From the NCBI GenBank assembly GCA_020342235.1, contig CP073217.1:1302001-1366000 (forward strand): a DNA stretch of 64,000 nt. The letters are read 5' to 3'. Each line of letters begins with the position of its first letter. The stretch's first letter is position 1. The notes beneath the pieces were generated by a model. It was not told the DNA's origin. It did no database searches and worked only from the letters and a program-made list of their open reading frames with translations. The position numbers and the translations under genes are program-made. This document shows positions 8,701 to 17,830 of this stretch, one piece after another. Source of the DNA: Saccharomycopsis phalli (taxonomy: Eukaryota; Ascomycota; Saccharomycetes; Ascoideales; Saccharomycopsidaceae).

Positions 8701-10100
8701 TTTGTTTTCAGGGCCTTGGACTTCTTTGTTGGTTCGGCGTCGTCTTCTTCTGGATCATAGTAGTCGTCTTCCTCGTCGTTTTCCTCTGACTGTTCGCTGA
8801 TTGCTCTGAGCTCCTTTGAGTAGGTGAAGCAGATGTAGTCGTAAAAGTCCTGGAGCTCCTGCAGTTTGGTCAAGGAGGCAAAGTACGCCTCGTACTTGTC
8901 TGTCTGGGCCAACTTGGACAACAGTCTGAGGATTGTTTTGCGCTTTTCCAAGACGCTGTGGAACTCAATGTCCAACTGCACGATGCGCCACAAGTCGTCT
9001 TCCTTCAAGAGCTCGACGAGATCCAACTTGCCGGTTTCCGTGTCCTTGATGGTGTGGGTGATAAAGTCCTTGCGATGCGTGAAGATAAACGGCACCTCCA
9101 AGGACTCGTCGCAGATGAACGTCAACACGTTGGCGACGGCCTCGTTGAACGGCCCAAGGATGTCCTTGTGTTTGTTGAGGTACTCCAACTTCTCTGACGC
9201 CAACGTCTCGCTGACCCACGTCTTCTCCAAGTCAAAGTCCTTGGTGCTCAACTTGTAGTGCTTGACGCACTGCCGCATCATCTGGTACCGCTCAGGGACA
9301 TCTGCTGCGCGGATCTCGTTATCCTCCTCGGTCAACATCTTCTCCTTGAGCTCAGAGTGCTCAAATATGTCGGCCAACTTGGCCACTCCGTCGCCCTCCT
9401 CTTCGTCCTCACCATACTCGTTTTCGTCGCCCTCCAACGCCAACGCCCACTCGTAATCCGTGCCGTCGCCGAAAATCTCATACAACTGGTCCAATTTCTC
9501 CTGGTCAATGTCCCGGTACTGCGGCAACATCGCGCTCGTCGGTTGCTGCCGGTATCTTCGTGTGGTGTCCCGCTCCCGCTCCCCGCTCTCCGCGTCGTCG
9601 GAGTCCTCCTCGATGAAATCGTCCATTTCGTCCATGCCGCTGCCACCGCGCCGCAAATTCCCGCTCTCCACATGTTCGTCTTCGCGCACTTGCTCGTCGT
9701 CGCTGAAAATGTCATCCAACGCGTCGCGTCGGCCCTGCGTGCCCGAACGCCCGTCGTCGTCCGCCTGGCCTCCCCGCTTCAACCGCTTGAACTTGCTCTT
9801 GGCAGGACGCGGCGCAGACCCGGTGTTTTCAAGCAACAAGTCCAAATCGTCTTCGTCGAGCGCGTCCTCGTGCTGCTTCTCGCGATGGCGCTTCTTCTTG
9901 TGCCGCCGACGCTTCCGCTCGCCTACATCCTCCTCCTCGTCGTCGACAATGAACCCGTCGCCAAACTTGCGGATCTCCTCCTCGTCGTCCTCCTCGTCTT
10001 CGTCTGACGAGTCGACGACGCCCGGCTCCTCGCCAGACTCGTCTGCCGCCCGGTCCACTAAATCCTGGCTGAGCTCCTCTCCTTCACTGACATCTGACAT
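5793..10100 (-). CDS. SPT6: Transcription elongation factor and histone chaperone Spt6
   Basis: A 1435-residue orthologue, close to the S. cerevisiae length (1451). It has a very acidic N-terminal third with basic clusters ([12 protein letters not shown]), a helix-turn-helix and YqgF-like core ([27 protein letters not shown]), helix-hairpin-helix ([15 protein letters not shown]), an S1 domain, and tandem SH2 domains near the C-terminus ([37 protein letters not shown]). Spt6 travels with RNA polymerase II and reassembles nucleosomes; the SH2 pair binds the phosphorylated polymerase linker. The longest frame starts at TTG, so the ATG five codons later (MSDVSEGEE) is used. The 5' third is clearly more GC-rich than the neighbouring DNA. 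Confidence 0.97.
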   Translation of the reverse strand: [1435 protein letters not shown]

Positions 10101-10194
10101 ATTTAACCGTTTCAAATAATTGCTATGTAACCAGTTATTCTGTAGCTAACTATGCTGGCTGCTTCTCATTCATTTCAAATTTTCATACGGCGGC

Positions 10195-10202
10195 CGGGTA
10201 AC
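10195..10202 (-). promoter_or_regulatory. Reb1-type site upstream of SPT6
   Basis: CGGGTAAC on the plus strand (GTTACCCG on the other), 95 bp before the SPT6 ATG, within a short GC-rich patch. A typical location for a general regulatory factor that clears nucleosomes. Confidence 0.5.
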
Positions 10203-10396
10203 CAAAACAAGGGCCAGCTCCTCCAACACTCCACCCAGCCTTCACTCCACACCCAACCTTTCTACAACAGGTAAAAAAAGATATATAAAGATAGATCAAC
10301 CTAGTCCCTGACTTCGATCTCGGCGCACCAAAGTACTGCACACGCCCATCTTGTATCCAAATATCCTAACCAAAACCAGTGAAAAAACATAGCAAC

Positions 10397-12187
10397 TTAT
10401 AACACCACGTTCTTTGCCAACTTCTGCTTATATTTCAAAATCGAGCCGTCCCAAATAGTAGCAGTCTTGTTCTCAACAACATAAATATCCTTGGCAACCT
10501 TGTCAAGCAATCGGAAATCGTGCGACACCACAACAACCCCTCCGTTGAACGCATTGATCGCATCCGCCAAAGAGTCAATAGTAGGAATATCCAACCCGTT
10601 GGTAGGCTCATCCAACAAAATAACATTTGGCGCCTCCAAGGCCAACAATGCAAACACAACTCGGGACCGTTGTCCCTCAGACAAAGTGGCCATCTGCGCA
10701 GTCTGCTGCTCACCAGTCAATCCATATCGCCCCAATTGCTGTCTCCAGTACTGGAAGTCCTGCGAAATCTCAGAAAACTTGTCACGAACAAACTCCAACG
10801 GAGTCTTGGTCAAGTCCAACTGGTCGGCAGAGTGCTGCGAGTACACCCCCAATTTGATGTGCGTGTGCTTCGACACTCGTCCCCCTTGAGGCTGCAAGGC
10901 ACCAGTCATGAGCTTCAACAACGTCGACTTACCAACACCATTTGGCCCCACCAATGCAATTCTCGAGTCCATGTCAACACCAAAACTCAAATGCTCGTAA
11001 AGACGGTTCTCAACCGTCTCGTCATACGCAAAAGAAATGTCGTCAAACGACAACACCGGTGGAGGCAACTTCTCAACCTCGGGAAATCTAAACGAAAACA
11101 CCTTGTCCTCCACAACCTTTTGGATCAATCCATCCGCCTCCATCTTGTCCAAAATCTTTTGCCGAGACTTGGCCTGTCTAACCAAGTTCGCATAGGTACC
11201 AGCACTGGCAATAAACTTCTTAATGTGCGCAATCTCCTCCTGTTGCTTAGCGTATTGCTTCATTTGGTTGGTCTCCAATTCAGATCGGGTCTTGACATAC
11301 GCATCGTAGTTACCACCGTACTGTTGCAACTGCTTCAATCTCATGTCAATCATGTTGGTGCACACCCCGTTCAAGAAATCCTGCGAGTGCGACACCAACA
11401 CCAAAATACGGTCAAATCGTTTCAAGTATTCTTCCAACCAGACACAGGCCTCCAAGTCCAAATGCGCAGTAGGATCGTCCAACAACAACACACCTGGCTT
11501 GACAAACAACGCCTTGGCCAAAGCAACTCTCATCTTCCAACCACCAGACATGTCCTTGGTCTTCTTCAAGATGGTGTGCTTGTTAAATCCCAAACCAATC
11601 AAGATAACAGACGCACGCGACTCAAAGGTACTTGGGTCCATCGAGTCAATTCTCTCGTACAAAAGCTCCAAGACCGGCGACTCTGGCCCTTCGTCCACAA
11701 TGATCTTCTCAACCAAGTCTTCCAATCTCTTCAATTCATGCTCAGCTTCCCTAACAACATACTCCAAAGCAGAAAACTCAGTAGGGTCGGCCGGCTCGTT
11801 CAACAAGTAAATGTCAAAACTCTCTGGAATTGGAAATTCCTTGGCCGCAATAGCTCTCAACAAGGTGGACTTACCACATCCATTGGCACCAAGCAACCCA
11901 TATCTTCGTCCATAATTCAATTCCAAGTCAGAGTCCTGGATCAACACTTTACCATGGAAAAGCAACGAAACAGATGAAAGCTTGATATCTCTGGATGTGG
12001 CCAATGAGTCCAACACACCAGTAACCACCCGATCAGATAATCCATCCTTATCAGTCTGTAACTTCAACTTCTGGATTTCTTCGGCAGCAAGATCAGCATC
12101 ATCCTTCTGTTCCTTCTTCTCCTTCTTTGGCTTTTTACCAGCTGCAGCTCTCTTTGCTTCTCTCTTTGCTTTAGACGCAGAAACCAT
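10397..12187 (-). CDS. ARB1: ABCF ATPase Arb1, ribosome biogenesis
   Basis: A 596-residue protein with two ABC cassettes and no membrane segments. Walker A motifs are GANGCGKST and GPNGVGKST. The signatures are MSGGWKMRV and LSEGQRSRV, and the Walker B motifs are LLLDDPTAHLD and VILLDEPTNGLD. An N-terminal basic extension (SKAKREAKRAAAGKKPKKEKK) and the sequence DGLSDRVVTGVL match yeast Arb1 closely. Arb1 shuttles between nucleus and cytoplasm and acts in 40S and 60S maturation. The cag triplets examined on the plus strand were all out of frame, so I saw no CTG codon, fitting a highly expressed gene. It is divergent from SYF2 with 126 bp between start codons. Confidence 0.97.
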   Translation of the reverse strand: MVSASKAKREAKRAAAGKKPKKEKKEQKDDADLAAEEIQKLKLQTDKDGLSDRVVTGVLDSLATSRDIKLSSVSLLFHGKVLIQDSDLELNYGRRYGLLGANGCGKSTLLRAIAAKEFPIPESFDIYLLNEPADPTEFSALEYVVREAEHELKRLEDLVEKIIVDEGPESPVLELLYERIDSMDPSTFESRASVILIGLGFNKHTILKKTKDMSGGWKMRVALAKALFVKPGVLLLDDPTAHLDLEACVWLEEYLKRFDRILVLVSHSQDFLNGVCTNMIDMRLKQLQQYGGNYDAYVKTRSELETNQMKQYAKQQEEIAHIKKFIASAGTYANLVRQAKSRQKILDKMEADGLIQKVVEDKVFSFRFPEVEKLPPPVLSFDDISFAYDETVENRLYEHLSFGVDMDSRIALVGPNGVGKSTLLKLMTGALQPQGGRVSKHTHIKLGVYSQHSADQLDLTKTPLEFVRDKFSEISQDFQYWRQQLGRYGLTGEQQTAQMATLSEGQRSRVVFALLALEAPNVILLDEPTNGLDIPTIDSLADAINAFNGGVVVVSHDFRLLDKVAKDIYVVENKTATIWDGSILKYKQKLAKNVVL

Positions 12188-12255
12188 TTTCCAATGTACT
12201 TGAACAAAAACCTAACATGAGGCCCAAAGTGGTAACAGAAAATTTTTTTGCAATC

Positions 12256-12263
12256 GTTACCCG
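12256..12263 (+). promoter_or_regulatory. Reb1-type site in the ARB1/SYF2 divergent promoter
   Basis: GTTACCCG lies near the middle of the 126-bp gap, placed to serve both genes. Matches RTTACCCK exactly. Confidence 0.5.
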
Positions 12264-12313
12264 CCCCACATCTGCCCATGTGATCCCATCAGAAGCAGGA
12301 GAGTGGTCCAGCC

Positions 12314-12928
12314 ATGGACAGTCGGTTGGACAAGTTTAAGAGCTTGCGGAAGAAAAGAGCAGAAGCTGAGAGCGAGAACAAAAAGGAATTGTACAAGGAG
12401 CACCAGAGGAGCAAGACCAACTTCCAGAAATCCAAGCTTTTGGAAAAAAAGAAGCACGCTGCTGAATTAGAGTTGCACAAGTTGGATAGCAACGACAAGG
12501 AGATACAGGCCGCAGAAAAGAAGAAGCTCTGGAATTATTCAGTGGAAGATAACGAGATATGGGAAGAAAAGTTGGCGGATAAAAAGTCGAATAAGGCACA
12601 GGCTCACATGAGCGACTTTAACAGTCTAGCACACAAGACATATACAAAGAGTGTCAGGGAGATGGAAAAGAAAAGGGGGGAAGATATCAAGGGTAAAATT
12701 AATAATCTCATGGAATACAGCTATGACCATAAACCAAGTAATCAGGATGTTAATTTGTACACTGATGGAATAAAGCAAAAGGAAGCTGCCCGAATACACA
12801 AGAGTAAGGTGAAAAACACCAATGCAAAGGACTCATTGCACATCAATCAAAAGAATAAAGATTTCAATAGGAAGTTGGCACGACATTACGACAAGTTTAC
12901 AAAGGAAATTAGAGATAAGATGGAGTAG
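12314..12928 (+). CDS. SYF2: Pre-mRNA splicing factor Syf2
   Basis: A 204-residue, highly charged, mainly helical protein matching the SYF2 family. The N-terminus has K/E-rich coiled coil (DKFKSLRKKRAEAES). The middle has KLWNYSVEDNEIWEEKL, and the C-terminal signature is NRKLARHYDKFTKEIRDKME (family form NKKLxRxYDKYTxEI). Syf2 belongs to the Prp19-associated (NineTeen) complex of the active spliceosome. IST3 and a PPIH-type cyclophilin, both splicing-linked, lie within 11.5 kb. Confidence 0.92.
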   Translation: MDSRLDKFKSLRKKRAEAESENKKELYKEHQRSKTNFQKSKLLEKKKHAAELELHKLDSNDKEIQAAEKKKLWNYSVEDNEIWEEKLADKKSNKAQAHMSDFNSLAHKTYTKSVREMEKKRGEDIKGKINNLMEYSYDHKPSNQDVNLYTDGIKQKEAARIHKSKVKNTNAKDSLHINQKNKDFNRKLARHYDKFTKEIRDKME

Positions 12929-13230
12929 TTATATTATAGGCTTAATGTGTTTATGACTATAATTTAGGTTAATATCCGTAGTATGGAACTTTTGGATGGT
13001 TTCAGTCTTGGGTAGCTTGGACGATTACGGTGCATGTTGATTAGCTATCAGAATATTCTAGAAGCTTTCCAGATATACGCGTACTCTATAGGAATACATA
13101 TATTTAAGCATTTAACTGTACTTAATCAGGTGTCAGAATATGGAATTTGAACATGTCTAGTATAAGCAATAATAATAAAAAAAGTCATTAGCAATCATTA
13201 AAAAAAGTAAAAGCGGCTCCTCCTAGAAAG
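12929..13230. other. Convergent gap after SYF2, no gene seen
   Basis: About 300 bp between the 3' ends of SYF2 and the minus-strand unknown gene, with A-rich tracts that could serve polyadenylation. An ACGCGT hexamer (13077) is present but is not in a promoter position. Confidence 0.45.
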
Positions 13231-13995
13231 TCACAACGTCAATTTTGTCAACGACTCGTTCATCTTTGTCAAGTGTTTAGTGAGAAGTTCAATCTCCAAA
13301 AACTCGGGATCCAGCTCAAAAAGTGAGTACGTATCGTTTGCCCTAGAGGCGTTTAATGTCTTTCTTTCCACACAGAGCTCATGCAACGTTTTTTGGTTCG
13401 GAATAAGCGTGTTATCAATCTCGCTCACGCCAATAACATTTGTCTGTGAAATAAACCGGACTTTTTTGTTGGACGTCCGCTTCACTACGGTTGTAGTAGT
13501 GCATCTGTTGAAAGACTCCCCCCTGCATTTAAAGATCTGGTCATTGGAGTCCGTGAAGGAGCTTATTGAAGACTCGCTTTCATAATTCATGTCGGAAAAA
13601 TCCTTGTCGCTTTCATCAGCCTGTTGGACGCCAAAGGGCGCTTGCAGAAGAATCACATGAAAATACCCAAATTGACTAAACTGCTCAGTTATATGGTACT
13701 GGTCTCGTTTATCCAATAGAGCTAGCTCGTCTTGCATCTGTTCCATCTCTTCATCCATTTGATCACAGTCATCTTCCAACAGAATGGTACCCAGTTCATC
13801 CTCTTGTTCAGTGTCGTCATCCACCTGTTTGTATTGGTCAATGTCAGCCTCCTCGGTTTCCCAGCCGTCAAAATCGATTTCCACGGTCTCATTCTCGCCG
13901 GATACAGTACACTTTACATTATTAAGTGGGCTTCCTCCCCCGGATGGCATCACGCCATACGGCCAAGCCTTTTTATCAAACCCAACAAGAGTCAT
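13231..13995 (-). CDS. Hypothetical acidic protein with an RVxF-like (KVRF) PP1-docking motif
   Basis: 254 residues, starting at ATG (MTLVGFDKKAWPYG). I do not recognise the family. Residues 36-95 are strongly acidic (VEIDFDGWETEEADIDQ; DDDTEQEDELG; MDEEMEQMQDE). A Ser/Asp-rich patch follows (residues 126-151). Residues 173-181 read RTSNKKVRF, a basic stretch carrying KVRF, which fits the RVxF consensus for docking protein phosphatase 1. The C-terminus is helical with Leu and Lys. No transmembrane segment or signal peptide is visible. A PP1-regulator role is only a hypothesis. Its promoter faces the CAJ1 3' end and contains a Reb1-type site. Confidence 0.7.
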   Translation of the reverse strand: MTLVGFDKKAWPYGVMPSGGGSPLNNVKCTVSGENETVEIDFDGWETEEADIDQYKQVDDDTEQEDELGTILLEDDCDQMDEEMEQMQDELALLDKRDQYHITEQFSQFGYFHVILLQAPFGVQQADESDKDFSDMNYESESSISSFTDSNDQIFKCRGESFNRCTTTTVVKRTSNKKVRFISQTNVIGVSEIDNTLIPNQKTLHELCVERKTLNASRANDTYSLFELDPEFLEIELLTKHLTKMNESLTKLTL

Positions 13996-14158
13996 ATTGA
14001 TATCTCACGCGTTCTATCTTAAATAAAGTCACGGCAGTGTATTGCAAAAGTCAAGGAAATGTGTTTGTAAGAGTTTTTGTTTCTTGGAATTGAGACGCCA
14101 TGCAGTGACTAAAATTGTCTCGAATGATGCCATGTGACTATACAAAAGAAACACACGA

Positions 14159-14166
14159 CGGGTAAT
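14159..14166 (-). promoter_or_regulatory. Reb1-type site upstream of the KVRF-motif gene
   Basis: CGGGTAAT on the plus strand (ATTACCCG on the other), 164 bp before the start codon of the minus-strand unknown gene. Confidence 0.45.
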
Positions 14167-14259
14167 GCACGGCATCTCCCGACGCCGATAGCCTAATTGG
14201 GAAGGATAAATTTTAAGTATTAATTAAGATATATAAAAAATTAACAAGTAAAAAAAAAA

Positions 14260-15528
14260 TTAGGTTTCATACAAATTCCCAGTAGCAGCCTTCTTATGCA
14301 CTTCCTTCTTGAAGTACTTTTCCTGGTCTTTAGGTTTCTTTGTATGTTTCTTGCTAGCAGCCTCTGCTACAATCTCCTCAAACACACGGACTTCCTCCGC
14401 CTCTTCTTCCGTCCGACGCGCCTTTTTAAACTCTCCACCAATAAATATCAATCCTTGAGCCCGCTTCACCCGTTCCTTGGAGTTTATTGACTTGTCATTT
14501 AGTACCTTATCTGCCACTGCACGCAACACCCCCTGTATTTCATACTTGGAACTCACCCAGGCTGTAGCTAGTATCTTAGCGGTGATAGTTCGCTCCATCT
14601 CGGCCTGTTTGATCAGGTCCCACGACTCTGGGTTCTTTTCCTGTTCTTTCTGCATTACTTCCATCGTCATTTGCGCATCAAGAGCAGACGATATAATATT
14701 CCACGCAGACTTGGCACTCGATCCTTTTTCCTTCACGCTGGAGAAAATCTTGGAGAAGCCAAACGTCTTTTGGCCCTTGATAAATGCCGACGCCTTGTCG
14801 ACATATACCTTTCCTATGAGATGCAACAACTCAAGACCGAACGACTCCATCTTAAGCTCGTCAATCTCCTTTTCTAGCTTGGTCTTGAATCTTTCAAACG
14901 CCTCGTCGCTAGTGCTGCTCTCCGAAAAAGCTACAATTCTGGCATTTAATTTCTCAGCAACTTCCTCCACCCGCTTGAGCTTCTTCTCTTGGCGCTCCTT
15001 ATCGAGCTTGATCAACTCTTCTCTTTTCTCCTTACTGATCTTCTTCTTTTTCAATTTGTCGGCCTGCTCCTTGGCATCCTGCTGGATTTTTTGGAAATCC
15101 GAATCAAAATTGCTCACTTCACTGGTCTGCACTTTGGACTGATCCACAGAAGAATCCGCCCCTTCGGTCTCCGAGTCCAACACATCCATCGTCTTGGATA
15201 AATCCTTTACCAAGGACAATTCCCCTATCCAGTCAAAAAAGGCCTCTCCCCCAAAAATCGATGCAAAGAACTCGGCAGGATCCTCAAACCCTGCATCCGG
15301 AACAGCTTCATCCTTGCCAAACTCATCGTATCGCTGTCTTAACGCACTGTCCTTCAAAACTTGGTAGGCCTCACCCACTTGCTGGAACTTCTTAGCCGCT
15401 TCCGGATCATCAGGATTCTTATCCGGGTGTGTTTGCATTGCCTTCTTTCTATAGGCCCTCTTGATTTCCGCATCACTTGCAGTGACCGATATCTCAAGGA
15501 TATCATAATAAGCAGTATCCTTTACCAT
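14260..15528 (-). CDS. CAJ1: Type III J-domain co-chaperone, Caj1/Djp1 family
   Basis: 422 residues. The N-terminal J domain begins MVKDTAYYDILEIS and carries the essential HPD in MQTHPDKNPDDPEA; GEAYQVLKD follows. A short linker contains GFEDPAEFFASIFGGEAFFDWIGE, diagnostic of Caj1. The rest is the charged DnaJ-X region (ESFGLELLHLIGKVY; GFSKIFSS; RRTEEEAEEVRVFEEI). No G/F or zinc-finger domain is present, so it is type III. It stimulates Hsp70 ATPase; Caj1 is cytosolic to membrane-associated and Djp1 acts in peroxisomal import. Sequence and length fit Caj1 slightly better, but a single gene here may serve both roles. Confidence 0.88.
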   Translation of the reverse strand: MVKDTAYYDILEISVTASDAEIKRAYRKKAMQTHPDKNPDDPEAAKKFQQVGEAYQVLKDSALRQRYDEFGKDEAVPDAGFEDPAEFFASIFGGEAFFDWIGELSLVKDLSKTMDVLDSETEGADSSVDQSKVQTSEVSNFDSDFQKIQQDAKEQADKLKKKKISKEKREELIKLDKERQEKKLKRVEEVAEKLNARIVAFSESSTSDEAFERFKTKLEKEIDELKMESFGLELLHLIGKVYVDKASAFIKGQKTFGFSKIFSSVKEKGSSAKSAWNIISSALDAQMTMEVMQKEQEKNPESWDLIKQAEMERTITAKILATAWVSSKYEIQGVLRAVADKVLNDKSINSKERVKRAQGLIFIGGEFKKARRTEEEAEEVRVFEEIVAEAASKKHTKKPKDQEKYFKKEVHKKAATGNLYET

Positions 15529-15724
15529 TTCAAGTTGTCTGTTCTCTTTGGCCTCACTATTCTTGGGAGGCGTCTAAAATATATTTTTCGCACACGTAAG
15601 TTTTTTGCAGGCTCCAGCATCCTGGTTCTCAATTAGTACATACACTGGTTTCCAAATTAGTCTGGTCCGAGACATCTACACAGCCGGTTAATGAAGCCGT
15701 TAAATATTCATTAAAAATAAATGC

Positions 15725-17830
15725 CTATACTCCTGAAGACCCATATTTCGATGCCCAGTCGGCAAACTTAACTAGTCCGTCACTACTTACACTTGGCCTG
15801 ATGTACTTCATGCTGGTTTGGAAGTCTACCAACTCCAACCCTCTAATTTCTTCCTTTGGCGTAAACAACAACTTCTCCCCCAACTCTCTGAGTGGATTCA
15901 TTGCCGCATCCTTAGTCAATGCAGTTATATCACTTCCCGAAAATCCTTCGGTGATATCCACCAACTTGCTTAGTTCCTCTTCCGATAATTGCGTCTTCTG
16001 ATGCGAAAGCATCTTCACAAACTGCGCTCGTCTGGTTTCCTTCTCTGGTAACGGGATGTATTGTCTTCTAACAAATCTTCTACGAGCAGCCTCGTCAATG
16101 TTCCAAGGTAAATTGGTGGCCGCAAGCACCAACACCCGAGGGAAGTCCTGGTTATTTTTCCCATTCCCAACTGCCGCATGCGAAAGATCGTTCCATTGAA
16201 TTAAAAATTCCGTCTTTATTCGTCTTGTAGATTCATTCTCATTATCCGACCGAGCTGAAAGTAAGGAATCAATCTCATCTATAAAAATGATGCTCGGTGA
16301 AAGCTTCTTGGCAAGCAAAAACAACGCCCGCACCAATTTCTCAGACTCACCAAGAAATTTCGACGTCAATGACGACGCACTGATGCTAAAAAATGTCGAC
16401 TTGGACTCCGTAGCAACTGCCTTTGCCAACATTGTCTTCCCGGTTCCAGGGGGTCCAAATAATAACATTCCCCTGGCCGGTTCTCTTAATCCAGAAAACA
16501 AGTCAGGTCTGAGGAACGGGTATACTACTGCCTCTTTTAGAGAGTTCTTTGCGGTGTCAAGTCCTGCAATATCATCCCAATGAACTTCATCTCCCTGGTC
16601 CACAATGTCATTGAATATTTGCCTGGCTGCGTCCTTGTCAATTCCCTTGATCTCTGAAATGATTTGATCTTGCACAGCATGTAAATCCAATTCTGGCTCC
16701 TCGTTGATAGAGCTCGAGTCGCCCAGTTTTGTCAGCTTGGCGCCGTCAGAGATATTCTCAGTGTCTTTCTCATCCTCTTCTTCATCCTCTCCTTCACTTT
16801 CTGAATTCTTCTTAACTTGGCGAGATTCCTTCTTTACTTCGTGGACCTTGGATGTCGATGCATTATTTGTCACTTTTGGACGAGCCTTCCGCTTTGGAGA
16901 TGCTTGTCTAGGTATTGGCGAAGAGCTCACTTTCTTGAGTTTTGGTGGCTCTAAATTATTTTTGGCTTTTGCCTTCATACTGGCTGAGGATGATATCTGC
17001 GATGCTTTCAAAGCGGCATTAGTTGGCTTCGGCTTCAGTTTAGGTTGTTCCAGAGCCAATTTTGTTGGTACAATCTTTCTAGGCTTTGGTCTTACTGGAG
17101 GCTTCCGCTTTGGATCTTTGGCCTTTTCAGACGGGGTCTCGCCACTTTTGGAGAAGTTCGTCTTCGAATTCAGCTTGACCTTTGTCAATGAACTAGTGGA
17201 CTTTGTAGGTTTGGCTAATAATTCGTTAGCGTCATTAACTGAAGAAAAATCATTAAACAAGTTAACCATCTCGGGACTCTTTGCAGGGGATGCGGCTACC
17301 TTGTGATCCTCCTCCTTCCAAATATGGGTGGCCGCGGTCTTGGACAATAAAGACGTACTATTAGAATATTTTGCGGTATGAAACTTGGAGGCATTGTGCA
17401 TTGAACCATTTAAATTGGGGGATCTAAGGGTCTTCAACATTCGTCTAGACTGGATATCATTCCCTTGAGTCTGTGTATACGAGGCGCTGCTGGCACTTTT
17501 TTTCAGGGTAGAAGTGTTGAGATCTGACAACTCCTTCATTAACTTGACTTCAAGCCTGTTCATATTGTCTTTGGCTAACGTTTTTGAACGCTGTATTTCC
17601 GTCAAAAAATATCTTTCTTCTGATGATAGAATATCCATGTTGTAGCTTTTGCTGATGGACTCCAATCTAAAGAGCAAGTTGGTATATAACGCTTTCCAGC
17701 CCTGATAAGCCCGCTTAATTTCATTATTATTCTCTAGGTCATAGCAGTGGTTAGATGAGTCTGTTGTCTCCCTGAATAACGTCTGTAGTATTGTAATAGG
17801 CTGTGGAGGCTTCTTTCTAATAAAGTTCAT
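15725..17830 (-). CDS. SAP1: AAA ATPase of the meiotic/spastin clade (Sap1/Yta6-like)
   Basis: 701 residues. An N-terminal helical region (about 1-100) resembles an MIT domain. A long basic, low-complexity linker (100-340; [15 protein letters not shown]) follows. The AAA module begins [20 protein letters not shown], with Walker A GPPGTGKT, Walker B IIFIDEID and second-region-of-homology arginines [17 protein letters not shown]-terminal Vps4-type helix ([13 protein letters not shown]) ends the protein. S. cerevisiae Sap1 (897 residues) and Yta6 (754) are longer, mainly in the linker. Proposed roles include microtubule-linked or cortical functions, not settled for this clade. It lies in tandem with CAJ1, 196 bp apart. 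Confidence 0.88.
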   Translation of the reverse strand: MNFIRKKPPQPITILQTLFRETTDSSNHCYDLENNNEIKRAYQGWKALYTNLLFRLESISKSYNMDILSSEERYFLTEIQRSKTLAKDNMNRLEVKLMKELSDLNTSTLKKSASSASYTQTQGNDIQSRRMLKTLRSPNLNGSMHNASKFHTAKYSNSTSLLSKTAATHIWKEEDHKVAASPAKSPEMVNLFNDFSSVNDANELLAKPTKSTSSLTKVKLNSKTNFSKSGETPSEKAKDPKRKPPVRPKPRKIVPTKLALEQPKLKPKPTNAALKASQISSSASMKAKAKNNLEPPKLKKVSSSPIPRQASPKRKARPKVTNNASTSKVHEVKKESRQVKKNSESEGEDEEEDEKDTENISDGAKLTKLGDSSSINEEPELDLHAVQDQIISEIKGIDKDAARQIFNDIVDQGDEVHWDDIAGLDTAKNSLKEAVVYPFLRPDLFSGLREPARGMLLFGPPGTGKTMLAKAVATESKSTFFSISASSLTSKFLGESEKLVRALFLLAKKLSPSIIFIDEIDSLLSARSDNENESTRRIKTEFLIQWNDLSHAAVGNGKNNQDFPRVLVLAATNLPWNIDEAARRRFVRRQYIPLPEKETRRAQFVKMLSHQKTQLSEEELSKLVDITEGFSGSDITALTKDAAMNPLRELGEKLLFTPKEEIRGLELVDFQTSMKYIRPSVSSDGLVKFADWASKYGSSGV

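Noticed and set aside
10520-11977. 485-codon plus-strand frame antisense to ARB1
   Set aside because: Its Leu/Gln/Arg/Val-rich composition mirrors ARB1 codons on the other strand; ARB1 is certain.
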